Shown: positions 32,572 to 40,184 of the stretch, in pieces
Position numbering within the stretch: position 1 is the first letter of the stretch
Layout of the letters: the number at the start of each line of letters is the position of its first letter
Assembly (NCBI GenBank): GCA_003558435.1
Contig: PWLR01000032.1
Coordinates: forward strand, 1-57,632
DNA length: 57,632 bases
Source: Nitriliruptoraceae bacterium
GTDB taxonomy: Bacteria > Actinomycetota > Nitriliruptoria > Nitriliruptorales > Nitriliruptoraceae
Direction: 5' to 3'
The notes under the pieces: model-generated
Database searches by the model: none
The model's input: only the letters and a program-made list of their open reading frames with translations
Told to the model about the DNA's origin: nothing
Translations under genes and position numbers: made by a program

Positions 32572-34857
32572 GTGACCAGCCTGCCCCCGCGCACGCTCGC
32601 GCTCCGGCGCTGGCTCGCCGCGGCGTTGGTGGTGTTGCTCGTACCGCTGGTGATCGCCGTGGGCTCGGTCGCCGACGATCAGCCCCTTCGGGAGGGAGAG
32701 CCGGCCCCGCGCACCGTCTTCGCCGAGGACGCGATCCGCATCGAGGACGAGGCCGCGACCGATACCGCCCGACGGACCGCGGCGGAGTCGGTCGAACCCC
32801 AGTTCGCGCCCGATCGTGACGCGCAGACCGCCATCGTCCGGGATGTCCGGAACGTGTTCGAGGCGACCCGCGAGGTCCGTGAGGTCCCCGATGCGAGCGG
32901 ACCGGGCCCGTCCCGTGCGGTCTCGCGCCTGGCTCAGCGCACCGAACTGTTGGTGCTCGAACCGGAACTCGACGAGGAGTTGGCCGCCTCGCTCGTGGCC
33001 TTGTCCGACAGTGAGCTCGACATCGTCGAGCGCGAGACCATCGCCATCGCCCAGGAACTCGCCCGGCAGCGCATCTCGGCCGAGCAGTTGGAGGGCGTGC
33101 TCGCCGAGACCCTCTCGGTCGAACGGGCGCTGCGTCCCTTCCCGGGCGACAGCGGGAGCGAGGTCGCCGAGCCCCTGTTGGAACTGCTGGTACGCCCGAC
33201 GGTGACCGTGGACCCCGATCTGACCTCGGGCGCCCGCGAGCGGGCCGCCGAAGCGGTGCCGGAGGTCGTGCAGACCTGGGGGGCGGGCGAGGCGATCGTC
33301 CGGGAGGGCGACATCGTGACCCCGATCGCCTTCCAGGCCATCGAGGAGGCCGGCCTGGTCGGGGCGTCGGCACTCCAGGCGTGGTTGCGCGCGACGCTGG
33401 CGATGGTGATCGTGACGGCGGTCGCCGGGGTCTACCTCTCGAGGATGCAGCCGAAGGTCTGGGTGACCCCGAAGAAACTGGTGTTGCTCGCGGGGCTGGT
33501 GGTCGCCTACTCGGGGCTGGTGGTCGGCTCCTCGGTGCTGGTGGACGCCACCTCGTACGGTTGGTTGTTCGCGATCCCCGCCGGCGCGCTCGCGATGCTC
33601 GTCGCGCTGTTGATCCACCCGGTCATCGGCATCGCCACGATGCTGCCCGCGTCCGTGCTGGTGTTGCTGGTGCGCCCGTCGGCCGGCTCCGTGGCGTTGT
33701 TCGCCGCGATCGCGGTGCTGATCAGCGTGCCGCTCACGACCGGCATCGCGAAGCGCTCGGACCTGCGATCGGCCACCCTGCGTGCCGCGCTGTCGTTCCC
33801 GGTGGCCGCGCTCGGCATCGTGTTGGTGTTCGGACCTCGCGACGAGTGGCTGATCGTGCTGGCTGCCGGTGCCCTCAACGGCGTCTTGACCGCCGTGGCC
33901 GTCCAGGGCGCCATGCCGTTCCTCGAGGCGCTGTTCCGACTACCGACCGTGACCGGTCTGCTCGACCTGTCCGACCGCAACCATCCGCTGTTGCGGGAAC
34001 TCGAGACCAAGGCGCTCGGCTCCTACAACCACTCGGTGATGGTCGCCTCCTTGACCGAGCGCGCCTGCCGTGCCGTCGGCGCCGATCCGCTCCTCGGTGG
34101 GGTGGCGGCGCTGTACCACGACATCGGCAAGGTCCGCCAGCCCCACTTCTTCATCGAGAACCAGCAGGGCATCGCCAACCCCCACGACGACCTCGATCCG
34201 GAGGTCTCGGCGATCATCATCCAGAACCACGTGGTCGATGGCGTCGAGATGGCCACCGAGCACCGCCTGCCGCCCGAGGTCGTGGCCTGCATCGGCAGCC
34301 ATCACGGGACGATGCTGGTCAGCTACTTCTACGAGAAGGCGGTCCGGGCCGCCGGTGACCGCAGCCGTGTCGACGAGAGCAGCTACCGGTACCAGGGCCA
34401 CAAGCCGCGCAGCAAGGAAGCCGCGATCCTGCTGCTCGCCGACTGCTGCGAGGCGACCACCCGAGCCATGGCGATGACCCGCGGGACCCTCCCACGCGCG
34501 GAGATCGAGGACACCGTCGACCGTCTGCTCGCCGAGCGGGTCGAGGACGGTCAGTTCGACGAGTCCGATCTGACCTTCCGCGAACTCGGTCTGGCGCGCG
34601 ACACGATCGTCGAATCGCTGGTGGGCATCTACCACCCGCGGATCGCCTACCCACCGAAGAGCGACGCCAGCGTCGGGTCCGGGTCGGGCCGGGACGACGA
34701 TGCCGAGCCGCGGGACGCGAGCGGTCCTACCGGCGCCGTCGCGATGCCGGGTCCCGTGCCGCTGCCGGGTTCGAGCGAGACCTCGTCGGTTCCCCCGCGG
34801 CCGGCCGAACAGCGCAGCAGTCCGTCGCCGGACCCCGGGGGCTCGGGCGGTCCGTGA
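32572..34857 (+). CDS. PgpH-type 7TMR-HD cyclic-di-AMP phosphodiesterase
   Basis: A 761-residue membrane protein. It has an N-terminal TM, an extracytoplasmic 7TMR-HDED region of about 250 residues, and about seven TMs at residues 270-440. A cytoplasmic HD domain follows: YNHSVMVASLTERA, YHDIGKVRQPHFFIENQ, IIIQNHVVDGVEMA and IGSHHGTMLVSYFY supply the metal-binding His/Asp, and LLADCCEATTRAM is the late Asp. The C-terminus is a disordered Pro/Ser/Gly tail of about 70 residues. The PgpH family degrades c-di-AMP. It is not next to ybeY/phoH as often seen. GTG at 32572; an upstream GAGGT is somewhat distant. Confidence 0.88.
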   Translation: MTSLPPRTLALRRWLAAALVVLLVPLVIAVGSVADDQPLREGEPAPRTVFAEDAIRIEDEAATDTARRTAAESVEPQFAPDRDAQTAIVRDVRNVFEATREVREVPDASGPGPSRAVSRLAQRTELLVLEPELDEELAASLVALSDSELDIVERETIAIAQELARQRISAEQLEGVLAETLSVERALRPFPGDSGSEVAEPLLELLVRPTVTVDPDLTSGARERAAEAVPEVVQTWGAGEAIVREGDIVTPIAFQAIEEAGLVGASALQAWLRATLAMVIVTAVAGVYLSRMQPKVWVTPKKLVLLAGLVVAYSGLVVGSSVLVDATSYGWLFAIPAGALAMLVALLIHPVIGIATMLPASVLVLLVRPSAGSVALFAAIAVLISVPLTTGIAKRSDLRSATLRAALSFPVAALGIVLVFGPRDEWLIVLAAGALNGVLTAVAVQGAMPFLEALFRLPTVTGLLDLSDRNHPLLRELETKALGSYNHSVMVASLTERACRAVGADPLLGGVAALYHDIGKVRQPHFFIENQQGIANPHDDLDPEVSAIIIQNHVVDGVEMATEHRLPPEVVACIGSHHGTMLVSYFYEKAVRAAGDRSRVDESSYRYQGHKPRSKEAAILLLADCCEATTRAMAMTRGTLPRAEIEDTVDRLLAERVEDGQFDESDLTFRELGLARDTIVESLVGIYHPRIAYPPKSDASVGSGSGRDDDAEPRDASGPTGAVAMPGPVPLPGSSETSSVPPRPAEQRSSPSPDPGGSGGP

Positions 34858-34864
34858 CGCCGGG

Positions 34865-35152
34865 TCAGCCCTGCGGGTCCTGACCGAGTGCGAATCCGGC
34901 GTCGAGAGCCTGCTCCGAGTAGCTGCGGAAGGCGATCACGGTCTCCGAGCCCTGTACACCTGTCACCTTGCCGATGCTGCCGGCCACCACGTCGGCGAGG
35001 TCCTCGTTGCGGCCGACGCGGACCTTGACGATCAGGTCGTAACGTCCGGTCACCGAATACACCTCGGTGACGCCGTCGATCTCGACCAGGGTCTCGGCGA
35101 CCTCGGGAACGTGCGCCACATCGACATCGAGCAGGACGAAAGCGGTGATCAC
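34865..35152 (-). CDS. Stand-alone Lrp/AsnC ligand-binding domain protein
   Basis: A 95-residue protein: ITAFVLLDVDVAHVPEVAET, GVTEVYSVTGRYDLIVKVRV and GVQGSETVIAFRSYSEQALD. It is the RAM/AsnC C-terminal domain without an HTH, so it cannot bind DNA in the usual way. Such stand-alone domains oligomerise and bind amino acids. GTG at 35152 with AAGGAG upstream. Four bases separate its start from that of the divergent alkyltransferase-like gene. Confidence 0.88.
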   Translation of the reverse strand: MITAFVLLDVDVAHVPEVAETLVEIDGVTEVYSVTGRYDLIVKVRVGRNEDLADVVAGSIGKVTGVQGSETVIAFRSYSEQALDAGFALGQDPQG

Positions 35153-35156
35153 GTTG

Positions 35157-35513
35157 GTGCTCCTTCCCGGGGACGACCACGCTAGCGGCCCGGCACCGAC
35201 CCACCCGGTCGGAGGATCGTCCGGCCCGGCCCGGTCGAGGTTCGCCGACGCGGTGCTCACGGTGGTGGCCGGAACCCGACCGGGCGAGATCGTGACCTAC
35301 GCCGAGGTGGCGCGGGAAGCCGGGGCCCCGGGAGCGGCTCGAGCGGTGGGGCGCGTGCTGCGTGTCCACGGTTCCGGGCATCCGTGGTGGCGGGTGGTCA
35401 CGGTGAACGGCAGACTCGTGCCCGGTCTCGAGCGGGAGCACGCCGACCGACTGGCATCGGAGGGCGTGGCGACCGCCTCCGGCCGGGTCGTCGGCGATGC
35501 TCACGGCGACTGA
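35157..35513 (+). CDS. Alkyltransferase-like (ATL) DNA repair protein
   Basis: The core of about 85 residues reads FADAVLTVVAGTRPGEIVTY, AEVAREAGAPGAARAVGRVL and HPWWRVVTVNGRLV. This is the C-terminal domain of O6-alkylguanine-DNA alkyltransferases, but the catalytic PCHR becomes PWWR, so Cys is replaced by Trp, the hallmark of ATL proteins. ATLs bind alkylated bases and hand them to nucleotide excision repair. The start is uncertain: GTG at 35157 or GTG codons near 35250. There is no clear ribosome-binding site. Confidence 0.82.
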   Translation: MLLPGDDHASGPAPTHPVGGSSGPARSRFADAVLTVVAGTRPGEIVTYAEVAREAGAPGAARAVGRVLRVHGSGHPWWRVVTVNGRLVPGLEREHADRLASEGVATASGRVVGDAHGD

Positions 35514-35969
35514 CGCCGTCCTTCGCCGGCGGCGAGATCTCGCTCGAGGGCCCGCCGCGCGATACCGGTTCGGTCGCTTGTACCCGGTCTCCGACGAAAA
35601 ATGAGCACTGAGCGCACACTTGTGGGCCAGTTGGAGGAACGCGGGCCATCGATGCGTTCATCACAGAGACGGCCCTTTACCCGGTGCCTGCGCCTCGATC
35701 GTCCGCGATCACCGTCGATCGCCGTATCGAAGCCGGTCCAGGATCCCGCACGACCGCCATCCGACCCGGCCACAGCGCCCTGAAGATGGGGACAGCGCCC
35801 GTTCGTCGGCACTGCGGCCGCCTCGGCTCCGAAGGACATGTGAAGGTCAGCCCGACGGCCGCTAGTTCCGCCTCTCCGCCCGCCGACCAGAGGTGGAGAT
35901 GTTCCAGGGTCAGGGGTCGTCCGCAATCTGCACGCCAGCCCATACTCCAATCCTCCCGGAGGAGGCCAG
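35514..35969. other. 456-bp intergenic region upstream of a sigma factor
   Basis: No convincing gene. A minus-strand frame covers much of it but has no family resemblance and no ribosome-binding site. The stretch GACGAAAAATGAGCAC near 35594-35609 is unusually A-rich for this genome and could lie in a promoter. CCTCCCGGAGG near 35951 is a small palindrome that includes the ribosome-binding site of the sigma gene. Confidence 0.5.
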
Positions 35970-37130
35970 GTGAATCCGACCGATCTCCCGACCGCCGAGG
36001 TCGCCGTCGAAGAGCTGCTCGAACGTTCCTCGGAACGTGGTTACGTGCTGCTCTCGGAGCTCCAGGAACTGTACGTCCCGGAGCTCCACGGTGACCGTTG
36101 GGTCGAAGACGCCATCGTCACGGCCCGAGACCAAGGGGTCGAGGTCGTCGACGATGTCGCCGACGACGCCCCCGAGGAGGTCGCGGATGCCTCCGCGGCC
36201 CTCACGACCGACCTCGTGCGCCAGTACCTCAACGACGCGGGCCGTCACGCCCTGCTGACCAAGGAGGACGAGGCCGACCTCGCGAAGCGCTACCAGGCCG
36301 GCATGGCCGCGGAGTGGCTCGCCAAGGAACACGCCGCGACGCTCACCCGGTCGCGGAAGAACCGCCTCCGCGGCGTGGCCCGCGATGGCGAGCGGGCCAA
36401 GGAGCGGATGGTCCAGGCCAACCTGCGCCTGGTGGTCCCACAGGCCCGGAAGTTCTCCGGCCGCGACCTCGACTTCATCGAGCTGATCCAGGAAGGCAAC
36501 CTGGGCTTGCTCCGCGCCGTCGAGAAGTTCGACCACACCAAGGGCTACAAGTTCTCCACCTACGCGGTGTGGTGGATCCGCCAGGCACTCCAGCGCGGCG
36601 TGGCGAGCAAGGGCCGCACGATCCGTGTCCCGGCACACGTGTGGGAGCTGTACGGCAAGCTGCGCGCCGCAGAGCTCCGGCTCCGGCAGCAGAAGGGCGG
36701 CGACCCCTCGGAGATCGAGATCGCGGACGAGGTCGGTCTGACCGTCGAGCGGGTCCGCGAGGTCCGCGACGCGATGCAGGAGCTCGTGAGTCTCGACCGT
36801 CCGATCGGCGAGGACGGTGATGCCACCATGGGTGATCTCATCGCCGACCAGGGCCAGGTCGACCCGGCGGACACCGCGCTCGAGGGTGACGCACTCAGCC
36901 AGATCGATGCGGCACTCAACGCGCTGGACGACCGTGAACGCATCATCCTGGTGCTCCGGTTCGGCCTCGGTGGCCAGGAGCCGCAGACGCTCGAGGAGAT
37001 CGGTGCCCACTTCGGTCTGACCCGCGAGCGCATCCGGCAGATGCAGAACCGGGCACTCGCCAAGCTGCGTCACCCGTCCCGTGCGCACAACCTCAGTGGC
37101 CTGCTGGACGTGCTCGACCGCGCCGCGTAG
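35970..37130 (+). CDS. Sigma-70 family RNA polymerase sigma factor (paralogue 1)
   Basis: A 386-residue sigma factor. Residues about 13-60 (LLERSSERGYVLLSELQELY, then GVEVVDDV) match a short region 1.1. Regions 1.2-2 follow: VRQYLNDAG, NLRLVVPQARKFSGRDLDFI, ELIQEGNLGLLRAVEKFDH and KFSTYAVWWIRQALQRGV. Region 3 leads to region 4 with TLEEIGAHFGLTRERIRQMQ. Departures from paralogues 2 and 3 include VVPQARKF for VVSVARKF, VWELYGKLR for VHELMGKVR and RQMQN for RQIEK. These lie in core- and DNA-contact regions. GTG at 35970 after GGAGGCCAG. A strong hairpin follows it. Confidence 0.93.
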   Translation: MNPTDLPTAEVAVEELLERSSERGYVLLSELQELYVPELHGDRWVEDAIVTARDQGVEVVDDVADDAPEEVADASAALTTDLVRQYLNDAGRHALLTKEDEADLAKRYQAGMAAEWLAKEHAATLTRSRKNRLRGVARDGERAKERMVQANLRLVVPQARKFSGRDLDFIELIQEGNLGLLRAVEKFDHTKGYKFSTYAVWWIRQALQRGVASKGRTIRVPAHVWELYGKLRAAELRLRQQKGGDPSEIEIADEVGLTVERVREVRDAMQELVSLDRPIGEDGDATMGDLIADQGQVDPADTALEGDALSQIDAALNALDDRERIILVLRFGLGGQEPQTLEEIGAHFGLTRERIRQMQNRALAKLRHPSRAHNLSGLLDVLDRAA

Positions 37131-37187
37131 TCGCACGACGCGCGACCCCGGCCGACGAACGCCCGACAGGCGCCCCGGCGTTCCGAG

Positions 37188-37218
37188 CGATGCCCGCCAC
37201 CTCAGGTGGCGGGCATCG
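37188..37218. terminator. Strong terminator hairpin after sigma paralogue 1
   Basis: CGATGCCCGCCACC and GGTGGCGGGCATCG form a 14-bp perfect stem with a TCA loop, 57 bases after the sigma stop. There is no U tract. It is the strongest hairpin I found in the window and should separate the sigma gene from the YibE/F gene. Confidence 0.75.
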
Positions 37219-37348
37219 TGGTGTGTCGGTCGGGTGTGTCGGAAGGGGGGAGGGGCCCTAGCATCATGCCGCCCGCATGGGCGGCCAGCCCGCCGCGCGG
37301 CGGATGCTCTCGCCCCGCCCCTCTGCGTTCCGACACGAAGGACCGCCC

Positions 37349-38698
37349 GTGTCCGACCCGGTGCCACAGGCTGATGTGTCCACGCGCACGCACCGATGGT
37401 TGTTGGTGGCGGTCGGCCTGCTGCTCTTGGTGACACTCGCGGGGATGGTGGCGCTGTGGCCTCAGTCGGCCGATCTGCCGCAGCCGGACGGGGAACTGCT
37501 CGACCCGCTCATCTCTGGCGAGGTGCTCACCATCGACCTCCGTCAAGGTGAGGCCGATCCGACGGTCGGGCTGTCGGGGGAGGTCGCCGATCTCGACATC
37601 CTCGCGCTGGAAGGTCCGGACGAGGGTGAGGTGCTGTCGATCGAGATCAACACCGATGGCTACCCGGAGATCACGGCCGGTGACCGGGTCGAACTCGATC
37701 GCACGATCGACGCGGAGACCGGGGAGGTGCGGTACTTCCTCAGCGACTTCCACCGCCTGCCGACCCTCGCGTGGTTGTTGGCGCTGTTCGTGGCGGCGGT
37801 GTTGGTCATCTCCCGATGGCACGGCCTGCGCTCGTTGATCGGGCTCGCGCTGTCACTGGCGATCATCGTCCGCTTCGTGGTGCCGGCCATCCTCGCAGGA
37901 GGCAACCCACCCCTGGTCGCTCTGGTGGGTGCGGTGGCGGTGATGATCGTGACGCTCTACCTCACCCATGGGATCAACGAGATGACCACGGCCGCGGTGG
38001 TCGGCACCTCGGCATCGCTGGGTCTGACGGTGCTGTTGGGTTCGCTGTTCATCGAACGGGGCAAGATCACCGGTTTCGCTTCTGGTGACGCGGTCTTCGC
38101 CCGGTCGGCGGTCGAGGGCCTCGATCTGCAGGGACTCGTGCTGGCCGGCCTGATCATCGCCGCGCTGGGGGTCCTCGACGACGTGACGATCAGCCAGTCG
38201 TCGACCGTGTTCGCCCTGCACGAGACCGATCCGTCCATGACCTGGCCGACCCTGTTCGCCCGCGCCATGAAGGTCGGGCGCGACCACATCGCCTCGGTCG
38301 TCAACACCCTGTTCCTCGCCTACACCGGCGCATCGATCGCGTTGTTGCTGTTGTTCTCCACCGGTGGCCTGGCGGTGACCGAGATCGTCAATTCCGAACT
38401 GTTGGCCGAGGAGATCATCAAGACCGTCGTCGGTTCGCTCGGCCTGATCATGGCGGTACCGCTCACCACCGCGCTGGCGGCCAGCATCGCGGTCGGACGA
38501 CCGCGCGACGCCCCACCGATCGGTGCGTCCCACGTCCACGGTGCAGGCGGCGGGAACGACGGCATCGCGACGGGCGATCCGGTGGCGCCGGAACCCGAGG
38601 ACGAACTCGACGAGGAGGAACGTTCGCGTCGGGCCTGGGCGGCCTACCTCGAACGCTACGAGGCGGCCGAGCGCGACGACGGCCCGAACGCCGGATAG
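37349..38698 (+). CDS. YibE/F-like multi-TM membrane protein
   Basis: A 449-residue protein with an N-terminal TM (RWLLVAVGLLLLVTLAGMVA) and an extracytoplasmic beta domain of about 100 residues with VLSIEINTDGYPEITAGDRV. About eight TMs follow in the YibE/F pattern: LVALVGAVAVMIVTLYLTHG, LIIAALGVLDDVTISQSSTV and SVVNTLFLAYTGASIALLLL. The C-terminal tail is acidic and cytosolic. The function of the family is not established. GTG at 37349 follows GAAGGACC. Confidence 0.88.
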   Translation: MSDPVPQADVSTRTHRWLLVAVGLLLLVTLAGMVALWPQSADLPQPDGELLDPLISGEVLTIDLRQGEADPTVGLSGEVADLDILALEGPDEGEVLSIEINTDGYPEITAGDRVELDRTIDAETGEVRYFLSDFHRLPTLAWLLALFVAAVLVISRWHGLRSLIGLALSLAIIVRFVVPAILAGGNPPLVALVGAVAVMIVTLYLTHGINEMTTAAVVGTSASLGLTVLLGSLFIERGKITGFASGDAVFARSAVEGLDLQGLVLAGLIIAALGVLDDVTISQSSTVFALHETDPSMTWPTLFARAMKVGRDHIASVVNTLFLAYTGASIALLLLFSTGGLAVTEIVNSELLAEEIIKTVVGSLGLIMAVPLTTALAASIAVGRPRDAPPIGASHVHGAGGGNDGIATGDPVAPEPEDELDEEERSRRAWAAYLERYEAAERDDGPNAG

Positions 38699-38965
38699 GT
38701 GAACGCTCGTTGTACGCCCACCCAGCCCCCCCTACGAGGCCATGCAGGCGTTGGCGTCCAGCTGGGCTGACGGAACGCCAGGTTCCGCATACCCTGCGCG
38801 ATCACGCCCTGGGACCGGTGAGATCGAGCCGTCCCCGCTGTGCGCCGCGATGACGGTGCGGGCGCCTGCACCAGGTGCGAGAAGCACCGGCGGTAGAAGA
38901 ACGGATCCAGCGCGGCAGCGACCGTGCGCACCGACACCCGTCCCTGCGGCACGAGACGACACCAC

Positions 38966-40102
38966 GTGAGCGATGTCACCCCCATCTCCGAGCTGTTCGA
39001 GCGCGGCGCCTCCCGAGGCTACGTGCTGCTCTCCGAGCTCCAAGAGCTCTACGACCCACTGACCCACCAGGACAACTGGGTGGAGGACACGGCCCAGAGT
39101 GCGCGTGACCTGGGCATGCAGGTTCTCGACGACCTGGTCGAGGACGCCGACCGGCCGGAGGCGACCCCGCTGTCGGCATCGTCCGACTCCGTGCGTCAGT
39201 ACCTCAACGAGATCGGCCGCACCGACCTGCTCACCCCGGAGCAGGAGGTCGACCTCGCCAAGCGCTACCAGGCCGGACTGGCCGCCGGCGCGATCCTGAC
39301 CTCCGGCATCAAGCTGCTCCCGCGACGCAAGGTCCAGATGCGGATGGTCGCCCGCGGTGGCGAGCGCGCGAAGGATCACATGATCCGCGCGAACCTCCGC
39401 CTGGTCGTGTCCGTGGCCCGCAAGTTCCGCGGTCGCGGGGTGGACCTGCTGTCGTTGATACAGGAGGGCAACCTCGGGCTCATCCGAGGGGTCGAGAAGT
39501 TCGACCACACCAAGGGCTACAAGTTCTCGACCTACGCCACCTGGTGGATCCGTCAGGCCCTGCAGCGCGGCCTCGCCAACACCGGCCGCACCGTCCGCCT
39601 GCCCGTGCACGTGCACGAGCTGATGGGCAAGGTCCGCTACGCCGAGTTCGCGCTGCTGCAACAGCTCGGGCGCGAACCCACCGAGCACGAGATCGCGGCC
39701 GAGCTGGGACTTCCGGTGGAGCGCCTGCGCGAGGTCAAACTCGCCGCCCAGGACGTCGCCAGCCTCGACAAGCCGATCGGCGAGGACGGCGACGCCACGA
39801 TGGGCGAGCTCGTCGCCGACGAGGACGCCATCGACCCGGAGTCCTCGGCGACCGCCGTGCTCGCCAAGCGCGAGGTCGAGCGCGCGCTGTCGGCGCTGAC
39901 CGACCGTGAGCGCACCGTGCTGATGCTGCGCTACGGGTTGATGGACGGCGAGGAGCACACCCTCGAGGACATCGGCGCGCAGTTCGGTCTCACGCGTGAA
40001 CGCATCCGTCAGATCGAGAAGAAGACGCTCACGAAGCTCCGTCACCCGTCGCGTGGCTTCCAGTTGCGTGGTCTTCTCGACAGCGTCGATGCCCCGAGCT
40101 GA
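38966..40102 (+). CDS. Sigma-70 family RNA polymerase sigma factor (paralogue 2)
   Basis: A 378-residue sigma factor. Region 1.1-like residues 6-53 read ISELFERGASRGYVLLSELQ, then ARDLGMQVLDDL. Regions 1.2-2: VRQYLNEIGRTDLLTPEQEV, NLRLVVSVARKFRGRGVDLL, IQEGNLGLIRGVEKFDH and KFSTYATWWIRQALQRGLA. Region 3 includes VRLPVHVHELMGKV, and region 4 TLEDIGAQFGLTRERIRQIE. Of the three paralogues this is closest to the consensus primary sigma factor in the -10 and -35 binding helices, though I cannot say it is the primary one. GTG at 38966 has a poor ribosome-binding site. Confidence 0.93.
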   Translation: MSDVTPISELFERGASRGYVLLSELQELYDPLTHQDNWVEDTAQSARDLGMQVLDDLVEDADRPEATPLSASSDSVRQYLNEIGRTDLLTPEQEVDLAKRYQAGLAAGAILTSGIKLLPRRKVQMRMVARGGERAKDHMIRANLRLVVSVARKFRGRGVDLLSLIQEGNLGLIRGVEKFDHTKGYKFSTYATWWIRQALQRGLANTGRTVRLPVHVHELMGKVRYAEFALLQQLGREPTEHEIAAELGLPVERLREVKLAAQDVASLDKPIGEDGDATMGELVADEDAIDPESSATAVLAKREVERALSALTDRERTVLMLRYGLMDGEEHTLEDIGAQFGLTRERIRQIEKKTLTKLRHPSRGFQLRGLLDSVDAPS

Positions 40103-40184
40103 CGCTCGGGGACGCCGGGAGTGCTCGGCGCCTTCCGCGCCTCCGGCGATGTCGATGCCCCGAGCTGACGCTCGGGGACGCCGG
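40085..40184 (+). repeat. 34-bp direct repeat, 66 bp apart
   Basis: The 34 bases at 40085-40118 recur exactly at 40151-40184. Each copy carries ATGCCCC, the 8-bp hairpin and ACGCCGG. The first copy is the end of the sigma gene; the second provides the likely ATG of the carboxypeptidase gene. This is a recent partial duplication. Confidence 0.9.
40092..40111 (+). terminator. Hairpin spanning the stop codon of sigma paralogue 2
   Basis: CCCCGAGC and GCTCGGGG form an 8-bp perfect stem with loop TGAC; the stop TGA is in the loop. The identical hairpin recurs 66 bases later at 40158-40177. Confidence 0.55.

Noticed and set aside
35501-35950. Minus-strand frame of 149 residues upstream of sigma paralogue 1
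   Set aside because: No family resemblance, no ribosome-binding site, and composition like other shadow frames.
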